Assembly: GCA_036346205.1 (NCBI GenBank)
Contig: JARFJB010001817.1
Coordinates: 2,222,001-2,286,000, forward strand
Direction: 5' to 3'
Source of the DNA: Vesta saturnalis
Taxonomy: Eukaryota > Arthropoda > Insecta > Coleoptera > Lampyridae
DNA length: 64,000 nt
Positions 9,320 to 21,058 of the stretch are shown piece by piece. A program made the translations under genes and the position numbers. The notes beneath the pieces are model-generated. The model made no database searches, was not told the DNA's origin, and saw only the letters and a program-made list of their open reading frames with translations. Numbering within the stretch: the first letter of the stretch is position 1; each line of letters opens with the position of its first letter.

Positions 9320-12078
9320 GGGAAATTTGACTTGCCACTGAATAGCATTGTAAATCAAGCTATTAAATATTTTCCAAAATATTCGAAAAAAACTGAAAAT
9401 CTACAATTTTTATTTTTAGCTATATCTCTTTTATTTGAACAGATATAAAAAAATAAATTACACTTTGCCATTGCCACTTTTTATCCTCTATTGATTGGTG
9501 ACAGAAAAAAATTAATCCGACGTTTCGTCGATTAGAGACCATCAACTTTATTTTTTCATACGAGGAGGAAATTAGCTAATGGTATAAAATGATTCCTTTT
9601 TTTATTCTAAATCCAACGATGTATAACACTTAATGATAATTCAACGTGTCGACCCTCATTCTTGACATTTTCAAATATTTCTTTTTTTATGAAACATTTT
9701 TGAAAAAAAAACTACCAAAACAATTTATTCTGCAAATGTGCATTTATTTCAACTCATAATTCATAATAGGACGTTACGACTCATCAAAAGCATCATCAAG
9801 TAATCTCTTATGAGCAGTAGCTAACTATTTATTACGATATAGATAAAGCCTTTTCCAAAACTAGTCTTAAAAATACTTAAATGTTTACTTTGTATTCATA
9901 AATAAATTGCTCAAGTAAAGGAGTGAAAACAATGGGGAATATTCAAAAAACACATAGTAGTAATTAGGGTAGTATGTGAAATGTTACTCATTTAAACCAT
10001 AAAATTATGACTAAAAAGTAATTAAAAAACATTTTTAACAATGAATCATACATTTTACAACGCTACAATATCAAATAATTTTTATAGTGCTTTATATTAA
10101 TATTAAATGTATTTTACAGGAAAATTATAAAACCGACATTAGTTCTACATTCTATTATTCAAAATGTCGAGCATTTTTTTCAATGCACCTTTCACATTTT
10201 ATTGTAACAGTTCTGGTTACTCGACGTATTGTATTACGATTAATATTTTCAATAATATTAACAATCGATGTTCCAGAACTTGCCTATTTTCTGTGGGATC
10301 AAATTCATATCCCTCATTTTTGACATATCCCCGTAAATAAAAGTCTAATGTGGTAAGGTCCGGAGACCTAGCAGTCCAACGCACAGGAACACCGTTGGAT
10401 ATTATTCTTTCACCTAAAATCTCCCGTAAAAATGCTCGGACTTCCCCTGAATTATGTGCGGGGCATCCATCTTGTTGGAACCACAAATTATTAAATTCAT
10501 CAGGGAGAACAGCTTCTAAGATATCGGATGGAAAGATTCAGGTTTTGCAATCATATTTATTAATTAATGTATTCGTTCCTTAAAACGTGTTATAAAGTAA
10601 ATTTGGATCAAATCAGACGATTTTCCTGAAAATCTCAATTTGATCTTATAAAATTAATCGTTATTCAGATAATGAATAAATGTTGAACTAACATTTAAAT
10701 TCTACCTTAGAATTTTTGTATAATTACGCGTCATATCGAAAACTGCATAAAACATAATTAATCGATATGTTTAAGTCGGTGATCAGCGAATATGTGGATC
10801 TTTCACGGAAATGATGCAGGTGTTTTATGACAGACATCCACAGACATGATGGTAAAACGATGTCTCATCTGTCCATAAAGTTGTAATGAGCAAAATCAGG
10901 ATTGTTCGATTTATCGATAGGTGATCAATAAAATTCGATTGCATAACCTGTCATACCTAGTCTACCTTATGTAACAGTCTGTACAATTGTCTGTGCGTAT
11001 TGATATCTTAAACTATAAAAATCTGTACAGTGATTTAATAGAAATCACAATTTGTACTGAAGATTTGGCATAATATTCTGAAATCAAGGCTATCTCAAAT
11101 ATTTTTCGATTCTCATTACCGATACATACTTTTTGAACGTGGTTTTCAAAACTTCCAAATTCTATTAAATTTCTTACTACATTATTAAAATGCCAGGTTA
11201 TCTTCTTTCGGGGTACATTTGAAAATAGTCATCACTAGCTCTGGTAGTAATTTAACGCCATTTTCAAACAATGTTCATTAAGATGTGAGAAACTATTGTA
11301 GTCTTTTGACAGATAACATAATTGTTATACAATAATTGTTTTAAACTCATCAAAACCTACTACCAGAAATTTACAATAATCGAATTCGTTATTTAGCTGC
11401 AGTTAATTTTCAAGTGTTTTAATAGCATTTTTCACACTTTTCCAAAATATTTTCACTTGAAGTAAATGTATTGTTAGGTGTTTACTTAAATTTAAACTTA
11501 ATAAAAGAGTTATTTATCTGTCATTGTTTAAGACAAGGTTTGGGAAGGCTTTTTCGATATCGTAATAAATAGTTATATAGGAATAGGTAGCTACTGTTCA
11601 TAAGAGATTACTTGATAATGGTTTTGATGAGTCGAAACGTCCTATTATGAATTATGAGTTGAAATAAATGTACATTTGCAGAATAAATTGCTTTGGTAGT
11701 TATTTTTTTCAAAAATGGTTCATAAATAAAGAAATATTTGAAAATGTCAAGAATGAGGTCGAAACGTCGAATTATCATTAAGTGTTATACATCGTTGGAT
11801 TTAGAATAAAAGGAAACATTTTATACTGTTAGCTAATTTCCCCATATGAAAAAATAAAGTTGATGATGTCTCTAATCGACGAAACGTCGGATACATTTTT
11901 TCTGTCACCAATCAATAGAGAATAAAAAGTGGCAATGGCAAACTTTAATTTATTTTTTATATCTGTTCAAATAAAAGAGATATAGCCAAAATAAAAATTA
12001 TCGATTTTCAGTTTTTCGAATATTTTGAAAAATATTTGAGATAGCCTTGATTTCAGAATGGTATTTTAGTGGGCTCAA
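9320..12078. mobile_element. Inverted-repeat structure with hammerhead-like motifs
   Basis: Two inverted arms of about 550 bases (9320-9870 and 11530-12078) enclose about 1.65 kb. Both arms carry an outward-facing TGATGA/TGATGG - GTCTCTAATCGAC - GAAACGTC motif (minus strand at 9517-9545, plus strand at 11860-11890). Two shorter GAAACGTC motifs follow in the right arm (11631 and 11757). This architecture resembles the outer ends of the two Penelope pairs at 34.6-39.8 and 44.9-49.1 kb, but no reverse transcriptase is visible here. The interior holds transposase remnants instead. A fragment of the arm end recurs internally at about 11078-11115. Confidence 0.6.
10155..10910 (-). pseudogene. DUF4817/DDE-type transposase relic
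   Basis: C-terminal two thirds of a Tc1/mariner-like DDE transposase. WTDETSF near 10860-10885 is the first-aspartate region. WFQQDGCPAHNSG at about 10450-10486 carries the second aspartate, followed by RSPDLTTLDFYLRGYVK. The tail RCIEKNARHFE ends near 10160. An AT-rich insertion or decay separates the blocks between 10600 and 10770, and the N-terminal DUF4817 domain was not found. Related copies lie at 14232, 41022, 43985, 54708 and 60748. Confidence 0.8.
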
Positions 12079-12922
12079 AATTCTCTAAAACTTTCTCCAT
12101 TTAACCGTCTTTCGATCTCTTATAGTTTCAAGATAGCAATACTGTCCAGACCAATTTTGGACACGCTGTATGTAGGTTGGAAGGTAAAATTATTTACTTC
12201 AAAAATAATACTAAGTACTAAACACATCAAATGCATTTTGCAAAAAAAGATCGTGGATTCAATAGTGACATAGAAAATGGTAGGGGAGTAAAAGGCAACT
12301 TATGATACAAGACTCAAGAGTAAATAAGAATCTAAGTTTGAATTATCTCAATTAAGTGATGAGAACCGTTTAAATTCTTTCTAGTATTACTTACAATTTG
12401 TATAACTCTTAGGATATATTAAACATATTCTCATGTAATAAGAATGGGAGAATGTTATGTTTCTGAAATACGTATAACTTAACAATCGAACATAGATAAA
12501 CAAGTGTACGTGATACGTTCATTAAAGAACACGTATATACGGATATAGATGCGTTAAGAAAACTAAAATTATGAAGTGACGAAAGCTTAGCCAAACAGCA
12601 CATTACAAATAAGCTTTTAATTTGAGGAAACCCACGCTTGTGTATATATAGTAGCCGTTAGCTAATATCATCAATTATTCAAACCTGTTATTTGCATATT
12701 CAACGCATCCTACCCAGAATGCAATAAAGTATTCAAGTAGGTAACCATATGACTTTAATTAAATGTAAAAACTGTCTTTTAAATTTAGTAAAAATCAATG
12801 TGAATAAAGACTAATAATAAACGTATAAACGAAACGATGCAAGTGTACTTACTTCAATGTTTATTGGTGATTCCACCATTCAACATCAAAATAACAACAA
12901 GAATAACATTTTCAAAAATGTA
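12079..12922. other. AT-rich sequence, nothing recognised
   Basis: A transposon-end-like GGACACGCTGTA lies at 12158-12169. Otherwise there are no features up to transposon T2. Confidence 0.4.
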
Positions 12923-12924
12923 TA

Positions 12925-15900
12925 CATGGGGGCCAAACGAGGAGGGGGTGGAAAATTGTATAAAGACGAAATAAATTAGAGAAATGGTTTTTGGACCAGG
13001 GGTAGATATTAATAGGCACTACATTTTAAAAATATTTTTGGTCTTACAGGGTGTTTCATGTTCTTGAAGCAAACTAAACTTATACTCTTTTTAAATGGAC
13101 ATATTATTACATTTTTGGAAAGCCCATAAAATACGCTTTCATTTAATACCAAATTGTATGGGTCTATCTACTTCGGTTTAGGAAATATTCAATTGTTGTA
13201 TATCCTATGCTCGGACCACGCCACTGATTTGTTAGGCGACTTTTGTTTATTTTAAAATGGCAGAAAAATTGTTTGTGGTCCTGTACTATTTTGAAATTTT
13301 TTAAGATTTTTTTTTAATAATATACAGGGCGTGTCACTATTTGTAAATACAACTTTCTTAAAAAATTTTTAAATGCCTTCTTTTGATATACTTTCTTTTT
13401 CATCAAGCATGTCTTATACCTAAAATTAATAAGTTTCAAGATATTTTCAGTTTATTTGTGAAATTGCGATTGTAATACAAACAGATTGAAAACAGAGGTA
13501 TTAAGTTGGCCATGGGATTGTAGTTTCTTACTAAAAAAAATATTCAAGTAAAAGCATTTAATGAATTATTTTAAATTCAACAGACTTTTTTGAACAAAAT
13601 TATTGCATAAAACAATCTTGTTTCTAGGCAAATTTAAATCCTTACTAAAATTTACTCAATTTGATTATGTTCATCAGCGATTTCATTTTTTACGTCTTTT
13701 TGTAAATGTAAACTTATAAAGATGGTCATGGAATTGTAGTTTCATGCTAAATAATTTTTTAATTTATAAAAGAAACTTTAGCATTCTTTTTCATGCTAAA
13801 CAATTTTTCCAAGTAAAAACAAAAGTTAATATAACAACTACCTACAAATTTACTGAATTAAATTATTCTAAATTTAACAGAATTTTTTGAACAAAATTGG
13901 TGCATACTCTTACACAAGTTGTTCTTTCGTTCAAGGCACATTTAAATCAAGCCTTAATGAAATTTCTAAATTTAAATCAGTCCTTAGTAAAATTTCTGAA
14001 GTACTCAATTTGATTATGTTCAACTGAACTTTTCTATTTTCTACATCTTTTTGTATATTAAATTGGTTACTGATCAAATAACAAACATTATTTGGAATTA
14101 ATGTTTAAACTCGCAATTAAAAAACAAGAGTGCTATAACAATATTGCGTTAAAAAAGAAAAAGTGTTTGTAACAATTGGTTCTATTCAGTTTAAACCTAA
14201 TTTGTGTTTTAATTTATTCAAAGTGTTGAAAATGACCCTAAATATTCAGGAAATGGTTTTAATGATTTTTATTCTAGGAGAACGTCAAAAAAATTGGCAA
14301 GTAGAACTTATGCAGCAAGATATCCCAATGCTGAAAAAAGCCGAGGCCTAAGGCGTTTCAAGATTTTATACAAAGATTTGAAGAAACAGGTAGTGTTAAA
14401 TTAAAAAAAAACGGAAAGTGGCTAATGATGAAAACCAACACATAGTTTTACTTGCAATCCAAGAAAATCCTCATGTAAGTACTTCACAAATATCATACAT
14501 GACTGATATTAAAAAATCTAGCGTGAAAAATGTATTAAATGCCCATGAATACCATGGATGTCATATAGAACTTCATTAACAACTATATGGTCAAGGTTTT
14601 GAACGAAAAAATAATTTTTGCAACTGATTTTTGCAAAGAATTGCAGACGTTTTTAATTTTTTCAATTCCATATTATTTAGTAACGAAGCTACCGTCAAAA
14701 GTAATGTTTTAGTGAATAGACGTAACATGCATTATTATAGCACTGAAATCCTCATTGGATCAGGCAAGTGACCAATAAAATCGGTGTGCACTAAACGTGT
14801 GTGATGGATTATTGGGTCCCATGTTACAGGTCCTTATTTTTTTGAAGATACTCTAACCGGCGAGGTGTATTTAAATTGTTTAAGAGATGTGCTACCTAGC
14901 CTTCTTCAAAATATTAATGAAGCAGTTTATGGAAATATGTGGTTCTAGCATGATGGTGTATCCATCCTCTACCATCAAGACATACGAATGTTTTTAAGCC
15001 ACTGGAAAGAAAATCAGTGAATAGGTCGAGGAGGACTATTTCTTGGCCACCGAGCTCACCTGATCTGACCCAACTCGATTTCTTTTTGTGGGGTTACGTA
15101 AAAGATTATGTGTATAAAGAAATTCCAACCACACCAGAAGATATGAAGGAAATAGTCAGAAGTGCTTCTCAAAATATCATATGGCCGACGTTAGAGTTAG
15201 TGAAAAATAATTTTGTGCGACGTGTTAATAAGTGTATTGAAGTTGAAGGAAGAACATTCGAGCAGTTAATGAGAAATTGATTTTTGATTTTTTTCTTTTT
15301 AATTTTATTGTTCTTGTTTTGTTGTAATTTGTATTTGTTAATTTTACTACACAGTATTGCACATAAAAATAATACATATTTACAGTTATTTTCACCAGCC
15401 TAATTTACTGAAACCAATGCAGGTTAATTTACAATATTTGGTAATACCAATAGATAAAAAATAAATTACAAATACTTTCGAAGGTTCAATTTTATAGTAG
15501 AATTGAGAGTATCTCAAAACTTTGTAATATTTAAGAACGCCAAAGTTTCTTTTATAAAGTAATACTTGATTAAAAAATTCTCGAGCATGAGACTACAGTT
15601 CCATGACCATATTTATACGTTTACATTTACAAAAAGACGTAAAAAATGAAATCGTTGATCTGAACATAATCAAATTGAGTACTTCAGAAATTTTACTAAG
15701 GACTGATTTAAATTTGCCCAGAAGCAAGAGTGTTTTATGCATTAATTCTGTTTAAAACAATCTATTAAATTTAAAATAATTCAGTAAAACAATTTGTAAT
15801 TGTTATATAAACTTGAAAATTTTTTTTAGTAAGAAATTACAATTCCATGGCCAACTTAAAACCTCTATTTTCAGTCTTTTTGTATTACAATGGCAATTTT

Positions 15901-16418
15901 ACAAATACATGCTTGATGAAAAAGAAAGCATATCAAACGAGGCACTGAATAACATGAACAGCATGGAGGGCATTAAATTTTTTAAGAAAGTTGTATTTAC
16001 AAACATTGACACGCCCTGTATAGTATTAAAAAAATCTGAACATTAACACATTTCAAAATACTATAGGACCACCAAAAATTTTGTGTCATTTTAAAATAAA
16101 CAAAAGTCGCCTAACAAGTCAGTGGCGGTGGCCGCATGTGGGATATTTTTTCGAAAGCAATTGAATATCTATAAAATCAAAGGAGATGGACCCATACAAT
16201 TTGCTATCAATGAAAGCGAATTTTAAGGGCTTTCAAAAATAGTAATATACACGGTGGTTTCTTTTCAAATAGTTTGCTCAATAATATGAAACACCTGTAT
16301 AATCAAAAATATTTAAAAATGTAGTACTTATTGATATCTACACATGGTCCAAAAATCATTTCTCTAACTTTTCGTCTTTGTACAATCTACCAACACCTCC
16401 TCGTTTGGCCACCCTATA
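12925..16418 (+). mobile_element. Long-TIR DNA transposon T2 (DUF4817/DDE family)
   Basis: About 3.5 kb, bounded by inverted ends GGCCAAACGAGGAGG (left near 12931; right reads CCTCCTCGTTTGGCC at 16397-16411). TA dinucleotides flank both ends. The inverted repeats are about 0.9 kb each (12925-13800 and 15530-16418) and are clearly diverged. Each contains internal copies of transposon-end-like motifs, for example CAGGGTGTTTCATG at about 13048 and CAGGGCGTGTCA at 13325. The transposase relic fills the centre. Confidence 0.85.
14232..15280 (+). pseudogene. T2 transposase (DUF4817/DDE), broken
   Basis: It starts at ATG 14232 with the DUF4817-type helix-turn-helix opening (QEMVLMIFILGERQKNWQ). HVSTSQIS near 14474 belongs to the second DNA-binding helix region. 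The catalytic part has FSNEATVKS (the usual D-E-A/S-T-F box, here with Asn for Asp), then a degraded HDGVS box near 14950 and PPSSPDLTQLDFFLWGYVKD at 15048-15107. The tail VNKCIEVEGRTFEQLMRN is intact. Several stops and frameshifts are present. Expected role: cut-and-paste transposition of T2; inactive. Confidence 0.85.
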
Positions 16419-16514
16419 TAGGTGCGGAAGCAAGTAGACTCTACTACTTTAAACACATTCAAATGGTTAAATAAGAATTATTTTAAAGTACTTTTATTTG
16501 AACACATTGGCAGG

Positions 16515-16738
16515 AATAAAAAGGAAAAGGCAACGTGTTTCATCTCTCTCCAAGGAGAAGGGCGGGCTGCTTGAGCATTCCAAGCTCATTCACCACAGTT
16601 ATGGATTCACCCAACATACATAAATTAAGTATGTATGCATGGTGGGACTAAGAATAGGTGCAGTCAGGATAGGATCGGAAGGAACGGAGTTAGGGTTTTG
16701 AGGAGGAAGATATTAAGTGAATTAACCTAAATAACAGC
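16515..16738 (-). mobile_element. SINE copy 2, left part (split by Polinton P2)
   Basis: Reverse-orientation copy of the SINE at 5945-6310. Shared landmarks include GGCAACGTGTTTCAT, ATGGATTC-CCAACATACAT and ATGCATG-TGGGA-TAAGAATA. It ends exactly where the P2 terminal repeat begins and resumes at 26921. Confidence 0.8.
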
Positions 16739-17280
16739 AGTAGAATAGGCACCTGTGCCATCTTTTGACGTAACAAGACCGCCCACGTGCGAGACCATAT
16801 TTTCCACCCCTATGGTTTCTTTTCGGATGTCTTTTTCAACCCCTAATTATTTTTTGTTTTTTTTATACGCCCACGTGTAGGACGTGTTTTTTTCACCCCT
16901 ATTTTACGGCTGCCCACGTGTGAGCTGGTATTTTCCACCCTTATGGCTTCTTTTCGGGGTCAAACCTTGATAGAATTTCATTGCTGTATTAAGAGCCTTT
17001 TTGACAATAATTTTGTACTTGCTCACGTGAGGGGCAGATGTAGGCCTTGGCTTTGGTCTTGGACTTGGGGTTGGTCTTGGAGCTTGGACTAGGTCTTGGG
17101 GTAGGTCTTGGACTTGGATTAGGTCTTGTGGCTGGAGCTGGATCTGGGTTTGGTCTTGGATTTGGGCTAGGTCTTGGACTTGGGGTGGGGAAGGCTAAGG
17201 GTACAACTATTTCAGGCAATTATAGGTCATTTTGACCTGATGAGGGTTAAATTCTGATTGAAAAGGATGTTATTTAGTCT
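16739..17280 (+). repeat. P2 left terminal inverted repeat
   Basis: Matches the reverse complement of 26275-26920. Shared blocks are GGCACC at the tip, TTTTGACGT, AAGACCGCCCACGTG, ACCATATTTTCCACCC, GACGTGTTTTT, GCCCACGTGTGAGCTGGTAT, and GTACTTGCTCACGTGAGG. Several CACGTG palindromes recur (about 16794, 16872, 16914, 17024). An array of GGTCTTGG/ACTTGG-type units occupies 17045-17190. Confidence 0.9.
17045..17190 (+). repeat. GGTCTTGGACTTGG-type array in P2 left TIR
   Basis: Imperfect hexamer/dodecamer array (GGTCTTGG, ACTTGG, GGTTGG, GCTTGG). It is mirrored at 26380-26630 and absent from the P1 and P3 terminal repeats. Open frames in it (Pro/Asn/Arg-rich on one strand, Gly/Leu-rich on the other) come from the repeat and are not genes. 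Confidence 0.85.
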
Positions 17281-17333
17281 ATTTAAACGAGGTTGCTGGT
17301 AGAGTATCTGTTAGTATCGTTTAGCGATTCAAG

Positions 17334-17935
17334 ATGGAAGGTCAGTTTAAGCACCCTTTTCGGAGATAGTTGCGGGTCCGTCGGGTTGTGGGAAATCGTA
17401 TTTTATCGTGGATTTTATAAAAATATCGAAACTGCCTGCGATACAGCTTTTGAAAAAATTATCTGGTTTTACAGTGAGCAGCCTTTATTCAAAGATCTCT
17501 GTGGAATTTCAAAAGGGTTTACCTGATATGGAACAGTTTGACGGGGAAAACCCTGTCTTAATAATAATTGACGATCTAATGCGCGAAACTAACGGCTCTG
17601 TGGTTGATATTTTTACAAAGGGTTGTCATCATCGAAATCTAAGTGTGTTTTTCTTAACGCAGAACATATTTCATCAAGGACGTGGACAGCGGGATATTTC
17701 TCTCAATGCACATTACATAATTTTGTTTAAGAACCCATGTGACATAGCTCAGACACAGAATTTAGCAAGACAGATTTCTCCGGACAACCCAAAATTTTTA
17801 GAAGCAGCGTACCAAGATGCTACTTCAAGCCCGCACGGATATTTATTGTTCGATTTAAAACAGAATACACCGGATGTGCTACGTTATAGAACAAACATAT
17901 TCGGGCCTCAAGGTATCTGCCAGGTATATATATAG
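17334..17935 (+). pseudogene. Polinton packaging ATPase, broken (P2)
   Basis: FtsK/HerA-type ATPase of Polintons, expected to translocate DNA into the capsid. ATG at 17334; Walker A GPSGCGKS at 17375-17398 is intact; Walker B-like LIIIDDLM is at about 17560-17583. Downstream blocks include NGSVVDIFTKGCHHRN, FFLTQNIFHQG and HGYLLFDLKQNTPDVLRYRT. The natural stop is at 17933-17935. A frameshift just after codon 10 (near 17362) and another near 17525 break the frame. The length, about 200 codons, fits the family. It is the first gene after the left terminal repeat. Confidence 0.9.
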
Positions 17936-17982
17936 CGAAAAAGGGTTTAAGTCTCACAGTCATAAAGATTACATCATATACG

Positions 17983-18289
17983 ATGGCTGACGTTTTAAGC
18001 GAGAACACTGATATCCTGCATGCATTAGCCAGATTTATTGAAATGTTTGGATAGTAAGCAGGTAGAGTGTATTTGCGAGTGTGCACATAACATTTTAAAA
18101 GGTCGTGTACCTCTGTCAGCTGATCAGAAGCAGCGACTCTCTCAACATAAGCACACTTTAAGACGCTTGGCACAGAGAGGCGAATCTATAAAAAAGAAGA
18201 AACAGTTTCTTGTACAGAAAGGTGGTGCATTTCTACCACTCCTGTTAGGACCATTACTCGGCGGAATCCTAGGTAATCTGTTTCAATAA
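17983..18289 (+). pseudogene. Polinton pX-like small protein, broken (P2 copy A)
   Basis: Begins at ATG 17983, 48 bases past the ATPase stop, and ends at TAA 18287-18289. Cys-rich helical N-terminal half (KCLDSKQVECICECAHN), a basic middle segment (QRLSQHKHTLRRLAQRGE, KKKK), then a Gly/Leu/Pro hydrophobic tail (GPLLGGILGNLFQ). A deletion near 18035 removes residues between the two halves of the N-terminal domain and shifts the frame. A role as a core or membrane-active minor virion protein is inferred from position and composition only. Confidence 0.75.
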
Positions 18290-18291
18290 CC

Positions 18292-18953
18292 ATGGATCAC
18301 AATCTGAAGAAGATGATTATTCTACCGATGGACTTTATACAGCGCTTACAGGCACCAGATGTTACACAAAACAACATTTTAACGCAGCTGGGTAACGATA
18401 TGGGTAAAGTTTTAAAAACCAAAATGACCGACCATGACAAATGGCAGCAGTACAACCAAGTTCTTCAAAGGTATCTACACTTTTCCAATCAGTTACGTCA
18501 GCCCACCAGCATAACAATCAGCGGTGACGCTGTTGCTGATGATATTAGAGATTTACCGCAACGCAAAGGTCTGACAGACGACGAGATAGTATCAACGCTT
18601 CCGCCTTCATATAAGAGAAAAGGCGCGGTTGTTACTGAATACGAGCAGCGATGTTTTTGGGATAAAGAGGTACTGTCACAATAAAAGGCGAGATCATACC
18701 ACATTTCAACATTATCGATCTGGTTCACGAGGTTGGTGTCAGTTTGCGACGTACATTAAAGAGATAAATATACCACGAGTTTATCGGAAATACGCAAAGG
18801 CATGATGTTTCTGTATCACCCAGCGTTGAACGGACCCTCACAACTATAGGTGAGAATTACGATGCTGATAGTGAAACGCGGGAAACACCGAGAAGAATCT
18901 CTCAAAGAAGAAGAAGAGGAATTTCACTAGATTGGGATTCGTGGCGGCCATAA
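18292..18953 (+). pseudogene. Polinton conserved ORF (HNLKKMIILP type), broken (P2 copy A)
   Basis: ATG 18292 to TAA 18951-18953, tightly packed between pX and integrase. The N-terminal part is HNLKKMIILPMDFIQRL then DHDKWQQYNQVLQRYLHF; the middle is LPQRKGLTDDEIVSTLP; the C-terminal part is FATYIKEINIP and a basic RRISQRRRR tail. A frameshift near 18633 and a deletion of about 35 bases near 18731 (present in copy B at 21492) break it. It recurs as a hypothetical protein in animal Polintons; I know of no established biochemical role. Confidence 0.75.
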
Positions 18954-18954
18954 C

Positions 18955-19944
18955 ATGGATGCTGTATACTATGATCCCTCTCACCCAGCAGGGTTCGCTG
19001 GTATAACACCTTTAACTAATGCTGTAAAGGGTAGATATGGTGAAGTGAAAAATTGGCTGCAGGCACAGGAAGCTTATACGGTACATAAACCAGTCAGAAA
19101 AAAGTTTCCACGAAATAAATATATTGTGAGTAACCTTTACGAGTTGTGGCAAGCGGATCTTTGTGATATGCGAACTTTAAGTAAACACAATAGTGGATAC
19201 AACTACATACTAACGGTAATTGATGTATTTAGCAAGAGGGCATGGGCGAGAGCACTTAAAACGAAGACAGCCTCATCTGTAATTGAAGCATTCGCGGATA
19301 TTTTTAAGGCTTACGACAATACTCCGGCAAATCTACAGACGGATAAAGGCAAAGGGTTTGTGGCGAGCAGTGTACAAAACTTTTTCAAGAAACAAAATAT
19401 CAATTTTAGTTGAAAGATTTAATAAAACATTGAAAACAAAGATGTGGCGTTATTTCACTTACAAAAATTCCTACAGGTATATTGATGTACTCGAAAGACA
19501 TGTGACTGCTTACAACAATAGCCCTCATTCAAGTATAAACATGGCCCCCGCGGCTGTAAACGGTAAAAAACATTTTGGAAGTGTGGAATAACCTGTACGC
19601 GAAAGGTTTAGGTCTAGTACGCCATCCTAAATATAAAGTCGGTGAGCATGTCAGAATCGCCAGAACTAAGTACACCTTTGAGAAGGATATGAAACGAATC
19701 GGAGCGAGGACGTTTTTACAATTAGTGCGGTGATAAAAAGAAAACCACCAGTTTATCGAATAATCGATCTTAATAACGATCCTGTTGAGGGTACCTTTTA
19801 CGAAGAAGAATTGCAAGTTGTTACGGTTGATAAAGATACTCTATTCAAAGTCGATAAGATTCTAGCACAGAAGGGCCGTGGTGATATAAACAATACCTGG
19901 TCAAGTGGCGTGGATACAGTGACAAATTTAATAGCTGGTGTTAG
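18955..19944 (+). pseudogene. Polinton retroviral-type integrase with chromodomain, broken (P2 copy A)
   Basis: DDE (rve) integrase that would insert the element. N-terminus YDPSHPAGFAG; catalytic core LWQADLCDM (first Asp), NLQTDKGKGF (second Asp; the usual Glu-Phe is Gly-Phe) and VERFNKTLKTKMWRYFTY (catalytic Glu). About ten residues before VERFN are missing in both copies, so the Asp-Glu spacing is about 24 instead of 35. The C-terminal chromodomain begins FKVDKILAQKGRG (19837) and continues, after a frameshift, with YLVKWRGYSDKFNSW to a stop at 19942-19944. Frameshifts lie near 19410, 19590 and 19730. Family assignment is secure; inactive. Confidence 0.9.
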
Positions 19945-19968
19945 CTTCGCAGTTGAGAGATATATAAA

Positions 19969-20372
19969 ATGGAGTAATTATTGAGTAATAGCTCTATGAC
20001 GTATTTTCCAGGTAATATGACGTCAAGTTTTATTACGCAACTGCCGCTGTAAGTGCAACAGGCAATTTAATTTATTATAGAACAGAGCCACCTGGCGAGA
20101 ACGTGTTAGAAACGATATTAAAAATCATGTACTAATAAGTAAATTGCTAACAATCGAATATCATAATCTAACTAAGCGCGTCACTACGAAATTAAAAACT
20201 CAGCTCTCGCTATTCGGATTCTCAAAGCATCTAGCCTTACAATTGGGTTATCGTCCGTATCAGAACATAGCTATGGAGTCAATGCCTCTCACCCCGCTAG
20301 TATATGGATAGGATTACCAACTCAGATTTGTTTATTGCGACATCGTTGAACCGCAAATTGTGGTGATGTTTT
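19969..20372 (+). pseudogene. Polinton conserved ORF (SNSSMTYFP type), truncated (P2 copy A)
   Basis: Begins at ATG 19969 and enters the conserved LLSNSSMTYFPGNMTSSFIT block after a frameshift. It runs on through PPGENVLETI and TKLKTQLSLFGFSKHLALQLGY, then is cut at 20372 by the start of the tandem repeat copy B. This ORF sits directly after integrase in animal Polintons. It may be the minor capsid (penton-like) protein, but I cannot verify that from sequence alone. Confidence 0.65.
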
Positions 20373-20715
20373 AATAATTGACGATCTAATGCGAAACTAA
20401 CGGCTCTGTGGTTGATATTTACAAAGGGTTGTCATCATCGAAATCTAAGTGTTTTCTTAACGCAGAACATATTTCATCAAGGACGTGGACAGCGGATATT
20501 TCTCTCAATGCATTACATAATTTTGTTTAAGAACCCATGACATAGCTCAGACAGCATTTAGCAAGACAGATTTGGACAACCCAAAATTTTAGAAGAGCAC
20601 AAGATGCTACTTCAAGCCCGCACGGATATTTATTTCGATTTAAAACAGAATACACCGGATGTGCTACGTTATAGAACAAACAATTCGGGCCTCAAGGTAT
20701 CAGGTATATATAGCG
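20373..20715 (+). pseudogene. Polinton ATPase 3' fragment (unit B)
   Basis: C-terminal part of the ATPase from the Walker B region onward, without the P-loop, peppered with small deletions. It includes FDLKQNTPDVLRYRTN. It is a by-product of the tandem duplication. Confidence 0.85.
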
Positions 20716-20756
20716 AAAAAGGGTTTAAGTCAGTCATAAAGATTACATCATATACG

Positions 20757-21056
20757 ATGGCTGACGGCGAGAACACTGATATCATGCATGCATTAGCCAG
20801 ATTAAAAAAGTCAACGTGACCGTTATTGAAATTTTGGATAGTAAGCAGGTAGAGTGTATTTGCAGTACATAACATTTTAAAAGGTCGTGTACCTCTGTCA
20901 GCTATTCAGAAGGCGACTATCTCACAAGCACACTTTAAGACTTGGCACAGAGGCGAATCTATAAAAGAAGAAACAGTTTATTGTACAGAAAGGTGGTGCA
21001 TTTCTACCACTTTTAGGATCATTACTCGGCGAATCCTAGGTAATCTGTTTCAATAA
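20757..21056 (+). pseudogene. Polinton pX-like protein (unit B), broken
   Basis: Starts ATG 20757, ends TAA 21054-21056. Same layout as 17983-18289. The stretch after ALARL retains KKST, part of what unit A has lost, but it is frameshifted, with several small deletions in the basic middle region. Confidence 0.7.
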
Positions 21057-21058
21057 CC

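Larger units (their letters stand above)
17559..20372 (+). repeat. P2 internal tandem duplication, unit A
   Basis: Unit of about 2.81 kb, from the ATPase Walker B region through ORF SNSSM, repeated head-to-tail as unit B. The breakpoint at about 20370 joins ...GGTGATGTTTTA to ...TTAATAATTGACG, with TTA microhomology. Confidence 0.95.

Noticed and set aside
9320..12078. Reading the 9.3-12.1 kb inverted arms simply as TIRs of the enclosed transposase
   Set aside because: The arms carry repeated TGATGA...GAAACGTC motifs like Penelope terminal regions, and the tips lack the CAGGGTGT-type ends of related transposons; kept as an unresolved structure.
16989..17235. Pro/Asn/Arg-rich and Gly/Leu-rich open frames; also 26480-26774
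   Set aside because: They lie in the CCAAGACC-type array of the Polinton terminal repeats; both strands are open and nothing is conserved as protein.
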